Source: JANNBN01 sp031385545 (GTDB lineage: Bacteria; Actinomycetota; Acidimicrobiia; Acidimicrobiales; JANYDT01). Taken from it: DNA of 64,000 nt. Within the stretch, counting starts at the first letter, position 1. The number at the start of each line of letters is the position of its first letter. Under the pieces are notes generated by a model that made no database searches, was not told the DNA's origin, and saw only the letters and a program-made list of their open reading frames with translations. The stretch is from assembly GCA_031385545.1 (NCBI GenBank), contig JANNBN010000130.1, forward strand, positions 1-64,000, read 5' to 3'. The translations under genes were made by a program, and so were the position numbers. This document shows positions 18,357 to 27,844 of this stretch, piece by piece.

Positions 18357-21300
18357 TTAGACCCTGGGAAAGAGTTCGCCCAGAAAGGTGACCAGGAACT
18401 CGCACACGTCGGTCTTTGGCTTCATCGGCAGGATCAACAGGTTGTCAGCGGGCTTCCAGACCGCTGTCTTCACCAGCCGCTGCAGGCGGATCTCCTGGCT
18501 GGTCTTGAGCGTGAGCGGCGAAATCCGTGCAGCCAGGGCCCCTGGCATCATGCCACCCGACATGCCTGCCGGGCGGGTGACCGTGACGTCGCGGATGCCG
18601 ATTCGCACGCACTCGGCGCGGAGCGTCGCAACGTCGAGCAGCACCGCCGCCAATGCGGGGACAGGACCGTAACGGTCGATCCATTCCTTGCGGATGTCCT
18701 CGACCCCTGCGATGGACGTGACCTCGGACAGCCGGCGATACGCCTCGAGGCGCAGCGGCTCTTTCGCGATGTAGTCGTGGGGAATGTTGGCATCAACCGG
18801 AAGTTCCAGTCTGATCTCGGCAGGTTCGCGTACCGGTTCGCCCTTCAGCTCGCCGACCGCTTCGATCACCATCTGGCTGTACAGGTCGTAGCCGACCGCA
18901 GAAATGTGGCCGCTCTGGTCACCGCCCAGCAGGTTGCCGGCGCCACGGATTTCGAGGTCTCGCATCGCGATCTTGAACCCGGAACCCAACTCTGTGTGCT
19001 CGCCGATGGTCTTCAACCGCTCGTATGCATCTTCGGACAGTTGCATCCCTTCCGGATAGAAGAGATATGCGTACGCACGATGCCCGCTACGGCCGACCCG
19101 GCCCCGCAACTGGTGCAACTGCCCCAGCCCCATTCGGTCGGCCCGGTCGACCACCAACGTGTTCACCGTCGGCATGTCGATCCCGGTCTCGATGATGGTG
19201 GTGCAGACCAGAACGTCGAACTGACGGTCCCAGAAGTCGTAGACGACCTGTTCGAGCGTGCCTTCGTCCATCTGACCGTGAGCGATTGCTATGCGCGCTT
19301 CTGGAATGAGCGCCTTGAGCTGCTCTGCCTTGTAGTCGATGTCCGACACTCGGTTGTGGACGTAGAACACCTGGCCTTCGCGCAGCAGTTCTCGCCGTAT
19401 CGCCTCGGCAACAGCCCGGTCGTCGTACTCGCCCACGTAGGTGAGGATGGGCTGGCGCTCGGCCGGCGCCGTGTTGAGCAGCGTGAGGTCGCGGATACCT
19501 GTGAGCGCCATCTCAAGTGTGCGGGGGATGGGCGTTGCGGTGAGCGTGAGCACGTCGACCATGTTGGCGAGCTGCTTGATCGCTTCTTTGTGTGTGACGC
19601 CGAAACGCTGTTCTTCGTCGACCACCAGCAGACCGAGCCGCTTGAACACCACATCGGAGCCGAGCAGCCGGTGGGTGCCGACCAGCACGTCGACCTCGCC
19701 ATCGTGCAGCGCGGTGATCACCTTGCGTTGCTGCGCCGGGGTAAGGAAACGCGACAGCACCTCGACCCGCATGGGGTAGTTGGCGAACCGCTCGGAGAAG
19801 GTGGTGAAGTGCTGCTGCGCCAGCAGGGTGGTCGGAACCAGGATGGCTGCCTGCTTGCCGTCCTGCACGGCCTTGAACACGGCCCGAATGGCCACCTCTG
19901 TCTTGCCGAAGCCCACGTCGCCGCACACCAGGCGGTCCATGGGCTGCGGGGCTTCCATGTCAGCCTTGACGTCTTCGATCGCCTTCAACTGATCTGGCGT
20001 TTCGGCGTACGGGAACGCCTCTTCCATCTCGTGCTGCCACGGCGTGTCCTGCCCGAACGCATGGCCAGGTGTGGAGATACGCCGTTGATACAGCACGACC
20101 AACTCCTGCGCGATCTCTCGCACAGCTGCACGCACCCGCGCCTTCTGTGTCGCGAAGTCTTTCCCACCAAGCTTGTGCAACGACGGAGGTTCACCGACGT
20201 AGGGTCGCACCGCGTCGATCTGGTCCGAGGGCACATACAGCTTGTCGTCGCCGCGATAGCTGAGCAGCAGATAGTCACGCTCGACGCCACCGATCTTGCG
20301 GGTGACCATCCCTTCGAATCGGCCGACGCCGTGGACGTGGTGCACGATGTAGCTGCCAGGTGTCAGCCCGTCGAAGAACGTCTGAGCTTCTCGTTTGCGC
20401 GACTTGGCCCGACGGTGGGCGCGTCGACGGCCGGTGAGGTCTGTCTCGGCAAGGACGGCCAGTTTGATGGCCGGCATGATGAAGCCGCGCTCGATCGGCT
20501 GCACAACGATCTGCACGCCTCGGGCTGCGCCACTGCTGGTTGGGCGGACCTCGGGTTCGTAACCGGCCGGCACAACCTGGGCACCCACGCCGACCTCGCG
20601 CAGCACTGCTTGCAAACGATCGGCCGACGCCTCGCCATCTGCTGCCACCATCACCTGGTATCCGTCCATCAACAGCCCTCGCAACTGCGAGATGAGTACC
20701 GATGAATCCCCCTGCACGGGCGTCCAGCCCATCGCAGGGACAACGGCCGTGTCGGGTCCCTCGGGAGCTGAGGTGAGCGACCAGACCGGGGCCGAGGTGT
20801 GCGCGAGAAGCCGATCGAACGGAAGATGCAACTGTGGGAAGACTCCATCGCCGGTTGCGACACCTTCGGAGGAGACCGCGCCCCACGTACGAGAGAGTGC
20901 ACCAGCGAGCGCAGCTTCCTCGTCGACCAGTTCCGCTGCCCGGTCGCGCATCCGCCGCGGTTCCATCAGCACGACGAGGGCATCGCGTCCGATGATGTCG
21001 GAGATGAGATGCTCGTCCTCCGTGAGCCATGGCAGCCAGGACTCCATACCATCCCACGTGCTGCCCTGTACCAGGCGTTCCCACTGGGTGCGGCCCCACG
21101 GCTCGGAGGTCATCAGCAACTCGGCCCGCTGTTTCACTTCGTCGTTCGGTCGCAGTTCACGGCAACCGAAGAGTTCGACGGACGCGATGTCGTCCAGCGA
21201 GCGCTGATCCTGGATGCTGAACGTGGACAGCCTGTCCACCTCGTCGCCCCACAGGTCGATGCGCACCGGCATGTCGGCGGTGCTGGGGAATACGTCCACG

Positions 21301-21845
21301 ATCGATCCGCGTACGGCCAGTTCGCCTCGGTGCTCGACCTGGTACTCACGCCGATAGCCGAGGTTCACCAGTTCTTCGACCAAGCGGCTCTGGTCGACCA
21401 TGTCTCCCTGTCGAACAACGACGGGAGCGGTGTCTTCGACGTGGGGGCCAAGGCGCTGCAACGCGGACTTGACCGACGCAACCAGCACCATCGGGCACTG
21501 GTCTTCGTCGGAACCGACCGACTGCAGGTGCCACATGGTGCGGAGGCGGCGACCCATGGTCTCGACGCTGGGGCTGACGCGTTCGAACGGCAGCGTTTCC
21601 CACGCAGGGAACACGTCGACGTTGTTCTCACCAAGATATGCGCGCAGATCAAGAGCGAGACGCTCGGCATCGTTGGAGGTGGCCGTGAGCACCACGAGGG
21701 GTCGCCTGCCGCTGACGCGGGCGAGGCCGGCCAAAACGAACGCGCGGGCCGGATCGGCAACCGCCAGCAACGCGGTCCGCAGGCCGGCGATGTCGGCAAG
21801 CGTGGGATCGTTCTCCAGCAGTTCGAGAAGTGGAGCGAGCGTCAT
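18357..21845 (-). CDS. mfd: Transcription-repair coupling factor Mfd
   Basis: 1162 aa from ATG 21845. UvrB-like damage modules at the N-terminus (VFPAWETLPFERVSP), a CarD-like RNA polymerase-interacting domain (TPGSYIVHHVHGVGRFEGM), RecG-like helicase motifs (CGDVGFGKTEVAIRAVF near 638; VVDEEQRFGV near 740; TATPIPRTLEMAL), and the TRCF C-terminal domain. It removes stalled RNA polymerase and recruits UvrA. The ATG overlaps the phosphatase stop as ATGA, which fixes the start; a longer frame upstream is a shadow of that gene. Confidence 0.97.
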   Translation of the reverse strand: MTLAPLLELLENDPTLADIAGLRTALLAVADPARAFVLAGLARVSGRRPLVVLTATSNDAERLALDLRAYLGENNVDVFPAWETLPFERVSPSVETMGRRLRTMWHLQSVGSDEDQCPMVLVASVKSALQRLGPHVEDTAPVVVRQGDMVDQSRLVEELVNLGYRREYQVEHRGELAVRGSIVDVFPSTADMPVRIDLWGDEVDRLSTFSIQDQRSLDDIASVELFGCRELRPNDEVKQRAELLMTSEPWGRTQWERLVQGSTWDGMESWLPWLTEDEHLISDIIGRDALVVLMEPRRMRDRAAELVDEEAALAGALSRTWGAVSSEGVATGDGVFPQLHLPFDRLLAHTSAPVWSLTSAPEGPDTAVVPAMGWTPVQGDSSVLISQLRGLLMDGYQVMVAADGEASADRLQAVLREVGVGAQVVPAGYEPEVRPTSSGAARGVQIVVQPIERGFIMPAIKLAVLAETDLTGRRRAHRRAKSRKREAQTFFDGLTPGSYIVHHVHGVGRFEGMVTRKIGGVERDYLLLSYRGDDKLYVPSDQIDAVRPYVGEPPSLHKLGGKDFATQKARVRAAVREIAQELVVLYQRRISTPGHAFGQDTPWQHEMEEAFPYAETPDQLKAIEDVKADMEAPQPMDRLVCGDVGFGKTEVAIRAVFKAVQDGKQAAILVPTTLLAQQHFTTFSERFANYPMRVEVLSRFLTPAQQRKVITALHDGEVDVLVGTHRLLGSDVVFKRLGLLVVDEEQRFGVTHKEAIKQLANMVDVLTLTATPIPRTLEMALTGIRDLTLLNTAPAERQPILTYVGEYDDRAVAEAIRRELLREGQVFYVHNRVSDIDYKAEQLKALIPEARIAIAHGQMDEGTLEQVVYDFWDRQFDVLVCTTIIETGIDMPTVNTLVVDRADRMGLGQLHQLRGRVGRSGHRAYAYLFYPEGMQLSEDAYERLKTIGEHTELGSGFKIAMRDLEIRGAGNLLGGDQSGHISAVGYDLYSQMVIEAVGELKGEPVREPAEIRLELPVDANIPHDYIAKEPLRLEAYRRLSEVTSIAGVEDIRKEWIDRYGPVPALAAVLLDVATLRAECVRIGIRDVTVTRPAGMSGGMMPGALAARISPLTLKTSQEIRLQRLVKTAVWKPADNLLILPMKPKTDVCEFLVTFLGELFPRV

Positions 21846-22603
21846 CGACTCTGGGGGCTCTGCATTCGGGCAGCCAAATCTGCGGCGGTCGGCCGGTGCG
21901 TCGAGGGCGTGAACCCGCCGAGGTGGGCGGTGTCGTTGAAGCAACGCACACGCCACTTGCCGTTGATATGGACCAGATGGCTGAGCGAGCAGTTGTCGGC
22001 GCCGCCGAACGAGTCGGTTGCACCGGTGATTGCCTTCAGCACCGCAGCGATGACACCACCGTGCACCACACACAGCACTCGTTCACCGCGATGGGCCTGC
22101 TCGATACGGTCGAGGGCCGCCATGCACCGTGCGGTGAGCTGCGCCGTTGTTTCGGCCCCGGGAATGTGACCCCATTCGCCTTCCTCGACGGCGCGCACCC
22201 AGCGAGGATCGCCGAGAGCCGCGTGTACCCGGGTGAGACCACCCTCCCATTCGCCGAGAAATACTTCACGCAGGTCCGGCTCGACACGAGGCTTGATGCC
22301 AAGCCGCTCGACGATCGGTGCAGCCGTCTGGTGCGTCCGGACGAGCGAGGTGACGTAGATGACATCGATGTCCTCGGTCTCGAGGCGGTCGGCGGTGAAA
22401 TGGGCCTGGAACTCTCCGTCGTCGGAGAGGTTCGGGTCACCGTGCCCGTCGGTCAGCGGAAACCGGTCGGCAGCGCCACGCAGGCCTTCGGTGGCACCGT
22501 GGCGCAGCAGCAGCACGTGGGTCGATCCAGATGGTGCGGCCCAGCGAGTCTGTGCATGCGCCTCGGAACTCGCGGGTGGTGTGACGGGCCGATCCATGGT
22601 CAC
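21842..22603 (-). CDS. Histidine phosphatase-family protein
   Basis: 253 aa with the branch-1 signature LLRHGATEG near residue 31, the second catalytic Arg (SLVRTHQTA), the Glu in VFLGEWEGG and the C-terminal His in VVHGGVIAAV. It could be a broad-specificity phosphatase or phosphoglycerate mutase-like enzyme; its substrate cannot be read from sequence. First gene of the phosphatase-mfd-ppiC-mazG unit and divergent from the gene at 22696. Confidence 0.85.
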   Translation of the reverse strand: MTMDRPVTPPASSEAHAQTRWAAPSGSTHVLLLRHGATEGLRGAADRFPLTDGHGDPNLSDDGEFQAHFTADRLETEDIDVIYVTSLVRTHQTAAPIVERLGIKPRVEPDLREVFLGEWEGGLTRVHAALGDPRWVRAVEEGEWGHIPGAETTAQLTARCMAALDRIEQAHRGERVLCVVHGGVIAAVLKAITGATDSFGGADNCSLSHLVHINGKWRVRCFNDTAHLGGFTPSTHRPTAADLAARMQSPQSR

Positions 22604-22695
22604 GATGTTCTCATCCCCAGCACCCCGACTCGGAACGTGGTCAGCCAGCGGATCGACCGAGGCATAGGGCTGGTCGTGGCGGTACGCTGCGGCCC

Positions 22696-23235
22696 ATGGC
22701 CAACAGCAACTTTCTGAAGCGACTCATGGATGCAGGCGTGACTTTCGGGGAGGTGACGCAAACGAAGGCCGACGAGATCTCCAAGATGCTCAAGGACAAT
22801 GGGGTGAAACGCAAAGACGCCGAAGCCACCGTTGCAGCTCTCGCCGAACAGGCCCGTACCCACACGGACCGGTTCGTGAGCCGGATCAAGGCCGAAATGG
22901 CTGACCAGATCGTGCTGCTGGCTGACCGGATCGATGAGCTTGAAGATCGCCTGGAACAACTCGCTGACAAGGCATCCGCCCGGCTTCGCAACGAACCGAA
23001 GTCAGCCACTCCCGTCGCACAGACTGCGGCCGACACGTCGGGCCTAGCCGACAGACCCGTCGCAAGAAAGCCTGCCGCGAAGAAGAGCGTGGCGAAAAAG
23101 GCCGTAGCGAAGAAGGCAACGGTCACGAAAGCCGTCCCACAGAAGGCGGCAGTCAGTAAAACCGCTGCGAAGAAGGCTCCTGCGAAGAAGGCCGGAACGA
23201 AGAAGGCCGGAACGAAAAGGGCATCCGGAAAGTAA
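22696..23235 (+). CDS. Helical protein with Lys/Ala-rich (histone H1-like) tail
   Basis: 179 aa. Residues 1-95 are amphipathic helix and coiled coil (VTFGEVTQTKADEISKMLKD; LADRIDELEDRLEQLADKA), reminiscent of phasin-type or polyhydroxyalkanoate granule-associated proteins. From about 115 the chain is AKK/AAKK/GTKK repeats, a DNA-binding-type tail. It could tie granules or membranes to the nucleoid; that is inference. TACGCT at 22683-22688 ends 7 nt before the ATG and there is no ribosome binding site, suggesting a leaderless message. Confidence 0.7.
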   Translation: MANSNFLKRLMDAGVTFGEVTQTKADEISKMLKDNGVKRKDAEATVAALAEQARTHTDRFVSRIKAEMADQIVLLADRIDELEDRLEQLADKASARLRNEPKSATPVAQTAADTSGLADRPVARKPAAKKSVAKKAVAKKATVTKAVPQKAAVSKTAAKKAPAKKAGTKKAGTKRASGK

Positions 23236-23326
23236 CTGGGAGGTCCTCGCACGCCTCGCGAATGTGTCACGTGTCGAAACCGCCGACGTGCGGAACCGCT
23301 CCCTCTCGAGACAACGTCGCCGCTGG

Positions 23327-23425
23327 GGCAACCAACATTCGCTCTCCAGCAACCAACGTTGGTCCGGAAGTCCGATTCGAGCTGCTGAAATCCAACGTTG
23401 GTTGCTAGGTCGGCAACGTTGGAGA
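23327..23425. repeat. Intergenic repeat region A: 15-bp inverted repeat built on CCAACGTTGG
   Basis: AGCAACCAACGTTGG (23348-23362) and its exact complement CCAACGTTGGTTGCT (23392-23406) enclose a 29-nt loop. Degenerate copies (GGCAACCAACATTC from about 23327, GGCAACGTTGG from about 23413) flank it. It lies in a 295-bp gene-free stretch (23236-23530) between the convergent 22696 gene and pth. Related copies occur near 38.7 kb and 55.5 kb. Confidence 0.75.
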
Positions 23426-23530
23426 AGGATGGAGCCGACCCAGCTGAGTGCGGGCGAGTGTTTCGTCACGTGACAGTTGATTTCGGTCAAGAAGCTCAAC
23501 AACTCGCCGAAGCGGTTCGGCTCTTCGCGG

Positions 23531-24124
23531 TCAGGGTTTGGCGTTGACCCGGGTCATCACATCGGCGAGCGGTTCGGTGACCAGGGCTTCGATCACGTCG
23601 GCAGCCTCCTGCACACACACATCGAGCAACACCCGTTCTGCACTCGGCGGCCTGCGGAGCACATAGTCAGCAGGATCCTGACGACCCGGGCGCCGACCGA
23701 TCCCGACACGAACCCGCACGTACTCCGACCCACACAACGCTGACACGGACTTCAGACCGTTGTGGCCGCCGGAACCGCCACCCAGTTTGAGCTTCAACCG
23801 GGCCGACGGTAGGTCGAGTTCGTCATAGACAACGACCATCCGATCGAGCGTCACGCCGCTGCGCGTCAACAGGGGCTTTGCGGACTCACCCGACAGGTTC
23901 ATGAACGTCTGCGGGAACGCAACCGTGACCCGCTGGCCGGCGATGCGAATGTCGGCCATGAGCGCCCGTTCCTTGCCTGCTTTCAGGCGCACGCCATATC
24001 GGTCAGCGAGCAGCGCAACAACTTCGGCACCCAGATTGTGACGGGTACCCGCATACTCGGCGCCGGGGTTGCCCAGCCCGAGGACGAGCAGATGGGCAGG
24101 CTCGCGCTGCTGGCGCCCCAGCAT
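23531..24124 (-). CDS. pth: Peptidyl-tRNA hydrolase
   Basis: 197 aa. Family features: GLGNPGAEYAGTRHNLGAEV with the catalytic His, FPQTFMNLSGE, VVYDELDLPSARLKL and GGGSGGHNGLKS. It recycles peptidyl-tRNA released from stalled ribosomes. It follows rplY by 33 nt, and the prs-rplY-pth order matches Mycobacterium (rplY-pth). Confidence 0.97.
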   Translation of the reverse strand: MLGRQQREPAHLLVLGLGNPGAEYAGTRHNLGAEVVALLADRYGVRLKAGKERALMADIRIAGQRVTVAFPQTFMNLSGESAKPLLTRSGVTLDRMVVVYDELDLPSARLKLKLGGGSGGHNGLKSVSALCGSEYVRVRVGIGRRPGRQDPADYVLRRPPSAERVLLDVCVQEAADVIEALVTEPLADVMTRVNAKP

Positions 24125-24157
24125 GACCGTGCCCGATGCGCAACGGCGACGGGTGGA

Positions 24158-24448
24158 TCAGACGAGTTTGAGATCGAGGTGACGGGCGTTGCGACGCACG
24201 GGGTCACGCTGGATCTCTTGCATCTTGACGACGAGGTTCTTGCCGTCGAGCACGATAGTGAACGGCTCGGTGCGGCTCTCCATGGTCTTGAATGCCATCG
24301 ACACTTCGTGGTGGTCGAGCGAGATGCAAACAGGCTCGGTGCCGTTGCCGTACACGATGCCGGGCAATTTGCCGGCCGTCCGCAGGCGGCCGGACGCGGC
24401 GGAACCGGTCTGGGTGCGAAGTTCAGCGTTGAGCGTGATGTCGGCCAT
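24158..24448 (-). CDS. rplY: 50S ribosomal protein bL25, short form
   Basis: 96 aa. N-terminal MADITLNAELRTQTGSAASG and GKLPGIVYGNGTEPVCISL are the 5S-rRNA-binding L25 fold. It lacks the ~100-residue C-terminal extension of CTC-type L25 common in actinobacteria; the stop at 24158 leaves only 33 nt before pth, so there is no room for it. Ribosome binding site AAGGA lies about 11 nt upstream. The leader carries a four-copy repeat (24469-24524). Confidence 0.95.
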   Translation of the reverse strand: MADITLNAELRTQTGSAASGRLRTAGKLPGIVYGNGTEPVCISLDHHEVSMAFKTMESRTEPFTIVLDGKNLVVKMQEIQRDPVRRNARHLDLKLV

Positions 24449-24468
24449 GGCGTTGAAGGTCCTTCGGA

Positions 24469-24524
24469 ACAGATCTTGGGATCAAGATCTCGGGTACAAG
24501 ATCTCGGGAACAAGATCTCGGGTG
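24469..24524. repeat. Four-copy 14-bp repeat in the rplY leader
   Basis: Read on the minus strand, cccgagatcttgtt, cccgagatcttgta, cccgagatcttgat and a degenerate cccaagatctgttc follow one another between prs (stop 24614) and the rplY ATG (24448). Each contains the palindrome AGATCT. It may be a protein-binding array or a remnant of slippage. Confidence 0.75.
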
Positions 24525-24613
24525 CAGCTTGCAAAGCACGCCAGGAAACCACGGCTGTGCAGAGCCCTGCAATGGTAGCCGCTCAATCCTGGGTGCCGAA
24601 CCGGACCAGCGGA

Positions 24614-25585
<972 letters not shown>

Positions 25586-25679
25586 CAACGTGTTTCCATC
25601 AGTCGAGCGAGCTCCGGGCGAAGTGGGTGACTTCCCCACACTACCGATTCGTTTTGACCCCGTCCGATGCGAACGGACG

Positions 25680-26858
25680 TCAGGCGGTGAACGATGGACC
25701 GGTTCGTACTCCGGGAGCAACCTTGGAGCCCGGCTCGAGCACTGCGAACGGCCCGACCACGGCTCCCGCGCCGATGTGGGCCGAGCGCGCAACGCTGTTC
25801 TCGACCGTTGCGCCTTCGCCGACCATGGTGTCCACGAGGCGACAATCCGGGCCGATCTCGGCTCCGGCACCGACGTGTGTCGACCCCTGCAGCATCGTTC
25901 CAGGAAACAGGGTGACGTCTGCAGCAATGTGAACGGTTGCGTCGACGTACGTGCGCATTGGGTCGATCATGGTGACGCCGCTCGCCATCAGCGATGCATT
26001 GGTGCGGCGTCGCAGTTCCGCTTCGACATCGGCCAGGTGCACGCGGTCGTCGACACCCATGGCTTCGCCTGCGTTGTCGACCAGGACCGTTCCAACCGAA
26101 TAGCCGGCGTCGACCAGAACACTGATGACCTCGGACAGCGACCCGCCTGAGCCGTCCCGGGTGATCCGGCGAAGTGCCGGTGCGAGCAGGTCCAGGTGGA
26201 TCACCATCACTCCGGTATCGCACTCGTGGTCCGTTTTCGAGTCCCAGTCGTGGTGCATCTGCGCCACGTCGGGGGCGACGACGGCTTCAACCCGACCGCC
26301 GCGCCCGCGCACGATGATGCCGTGGCCGTCGGGGTCGACCAGCGACGCCGTGAGGATGGTAGCGATGTGGCTGCTTCCCCGGTGTGCGTCGATCAGCGCT
26401 GCAATGGTGTCGTGCGTGATGAGCGGTCGGTCGCTCGGGAGCACAACCAGGTCTGTCACATCGGCACGGTCGGCCGCGCCGAACGCATGGTGGGCCCGTA
26501 CGGTCGGCAGCACGTCGAAGTCGTCGTCGAGTGCCGTGACCGCCACGGCGACAGCGTCGGCAGAGCCCAGCGGATGCGACTGGGTGACCACCGAGATGGT
26601 CATCTCGGGAGCGGCTTCCTGCTGCAGAACCTTGGCGACGCGGTCGATACCGCTGGACACCACCACCACCGCCCGTTCGACACCGGCCCTCTGGAGCGTG
26701 TCCAGCGCATGGCCGGCCAACGTGCGGCCGCAGATCCGGTGCAGTGGTTTCGGACGAGCAGACCGCATGGCGTGCGCGTCGCCTGCGGCCATCACGATGC
26801 CGACGAACGAGTGGGCCTCTCCCGGACGTGGGGTTGGCAGTTGTGTAGCTGGCGACAT
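25680..26858 (-). CDS. glmU: GlmU-like protein, C-terminally truncated with altered active site
   Basis: 392 aa, against about 450-495 for GlmU. The N-terminal nucleotidyltransferase domain is recognisable (VMAAGDAHAMRSARPKPLH; LPSDRPLITHD; ECDTGVMV; GVDDRVHLADVEAELRRR). The canonical GxGTRM loop reads GDAHAM, losing the essential Arg, and two active-site Asn (in NSGV and GVNNR of family members) are Asp. The left-handed beta-helix stops at GPFAVLEPGSKVAPGVRTG, before the catalytic His/Lys of the acetyltransferase. Position before prs matches glmU of Mycobacterium. Other frames downstream do not continue the helix. It may be a uridylyltransferase-only or non-catalytic relative. Confidence 0.8.
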   Translation of the reverse strand: MSPATQLPTPRPGEAHSFVGIVMAAGDAHAMRSARPKPLHRICGRTLAGHALDTLQRAGVERAVVVVSSGIDRVAKVLQQEAAPEMTISVVTQSHPLGSADAVAVAVTALDDDFDVLPTVRAHHAFGAADRADVTDLVVLPSDRPLITHDTIAALIDAHRGSSHIATILTASLVDPDGHGIIVRGRGGRVEAVVAPDVAQMHHDWDSKTDHECDTGVMVIHLDLLAPALRRITRDGSGGSLSEVISVLVDAGYSVGTVLVDNAGEAMGVDDRVHLADVEAELRRRTNASLMASGVTMIDPMRTYVDATVHIAADVTLFPGTMLQGSTHVGAGAEIGPDCRLVDTMVGEGATVENSVARSAHIGAGAVVGPFAVLEPGSKVAPGVRTGPSFTA

Positions 26859-26929
26859 GATGTGATCCCGTCTACCACAGGCACCTGAGCACATGGTGCA
26901 AACCACATCGGCAGCCGACGTGCCCGGGG

Positions 26930-26966
26930 TAAACCCGGAAAACCCCGGAAACCCGGAAAACCCGCA
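26930..26966. repeat. Short C/G-A direct repeat between glmU and tRNA-Gln
   Basis: aaacccggaaaaccc occurs twice with an 18-bp period (26932 and 26950). Low complexity; no function seen. Confidence 0.4.
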
Positions 26967-26975
26967 GGCGTACAG

Positions 26976-27046
26976 TTCCGGGAGAAGGATTCGAACCCTC
27001 ATTCTCTGGATCAAAACCAGATGTCCTGCCCTTGGACGATCCCGGA
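26976..27046 (-). tRNA. tRNA-Gln (anticodon TTG)
   Basis: On the minus strand TCCGGGA pairs with TCCCGGA to form the acceptor, GTCC/GGAC the D stem, TCTGG/CCAGA the anticodon stem with loop TTTTGAT (anticodon TTG), and GGGTTCGAATCC the T arm. The discriminator base is A and CCA is not encoded. It lies between the GerMN lipoprotein gene and glmU on the same strand. Confidence 0.93.
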
Positions 27047-27115
27047 GCGACGCTGCCGCACATGAACGATACAACCCGACGTCGGACGCCTCGGGCAGTT
27101 CCGGCACCCGGCCGG

Positions 27116-27844
27116 CTATCCGCCCGGGGATCCGCTCACCTCGACACCGCTGTCGGTCGCGCCGGAGAGCTGCGAATCGTCGGGCGTCACCGGAGGGAGG
27201 ACCACCTCGGGCAGTGAACACCGCCTGTCCTCTTCAAGACACGGGAAGTCAGCGACATGGTATTCCGGGCCGAGCGAGCCGGACTGGTTGACGAGGGTGA
27301 TGAATTGATCGTCGACCACGAAACGCACCCCGCCGATACCCGGACTGGCGAGAAGCGACGTCAGGGCCAACTGCGCGATGACGGCGCGGCGTTGCGGGTC
27401 GGTCAGACCCCGAATCACGCCGGCCACGGTCGACAGGTTGATCTCGGCCACTCCGTCCACCACGACCACGGCGAGGCTGAGGTCGGTGTCGGCAACAATG
27501 GCTTCAAGCGGTGAGGTGAACCCGCCCTCGCGTTCGCGTGGCAGCAGGCCGGCCTTCAGCGATTCGATGGTGTTGCGGATCGCGAATTCTGGGTGCGTCG
27601 TGGAACTTGCCGTGTCGCGCCGCTCGACCCAGTCGAACCGACCATCACGGAAGAAGAAGATCCGGACCGGAAGGGCAGCATCGGATCTGCCACGTTTGAC
27701 GGTGGTCGGAGGTCCGCTCCTGCCACCTGCATCGACAGGGGTGGCGTTGAGCGGTACACCGCAAGCGGTCAGCGGCAGAAGCGTCAGCAGAAGCAGCAAA
27801 GCCGACGTGATGGACGGTCGAGCAGGGCGGCGGAACCAATTCAT
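27116..27844 (-). CDS. GerMN-domain lipoprotein of sensor cassette 1 (LpqB-like)
   Basis: 242 aa. Lipoprotein signal with lipobox PLTAC then GVPLNATPV. The GerMN-like core follows (PVRIFFFRDGRFDWVERR; AEINLSTVAGVIRGL; GGVRFVVDDQ), with a Pro/Ser-rich end. LpqB of the MtrAB-LpqB system carries the same domain and modulates the kinase. The ATG at 27844 overlaps the kinase stop as ATGA, so the pair is translationally coupled. A paralogue lies at 33521. Confidence 0.85.
   Translation of the reverse strand: MNWFRRPARPSITSALLLLLTLLPLTACGVPLNATPVDAGGRSGPPTTVKRGRSDAALPVRIFFFRDGRFDWVERRDTASSTTHPEFAIRNTIESLKAGLLPREREGGFTSPLEAIVADTDLSLAVVVVDGVAEINLSTVAGVIRGLTDPQRRAVIAQLALTSLLASPGIGGVRFVVDDQFITLVNQSGSLGPEYHVADFPCLEEDRRCSLPEVVLPPVTPDDSQLSGATDSGVEVSGSPGG

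Noticed and set aside
18777..20705. A 642-aa plus-strand ORF
   Set aside because: It lies antisense inside mfd; no family features, and its composition follows from the GC-rich third positions of mfd.
22696..23235. A bacterial histone H1-like (HctB/AlgP) protein
   Set aside because: Only the tail is histone-like; the N-terminal half is a helical phasin-type region, so the name would mislead.
26930..26966. Attachment site next to tRNA-Gln
   Set aside because: No copy of the tRNA 3' end and no integrase is present in the window; the sequence is a simple direct repeat.
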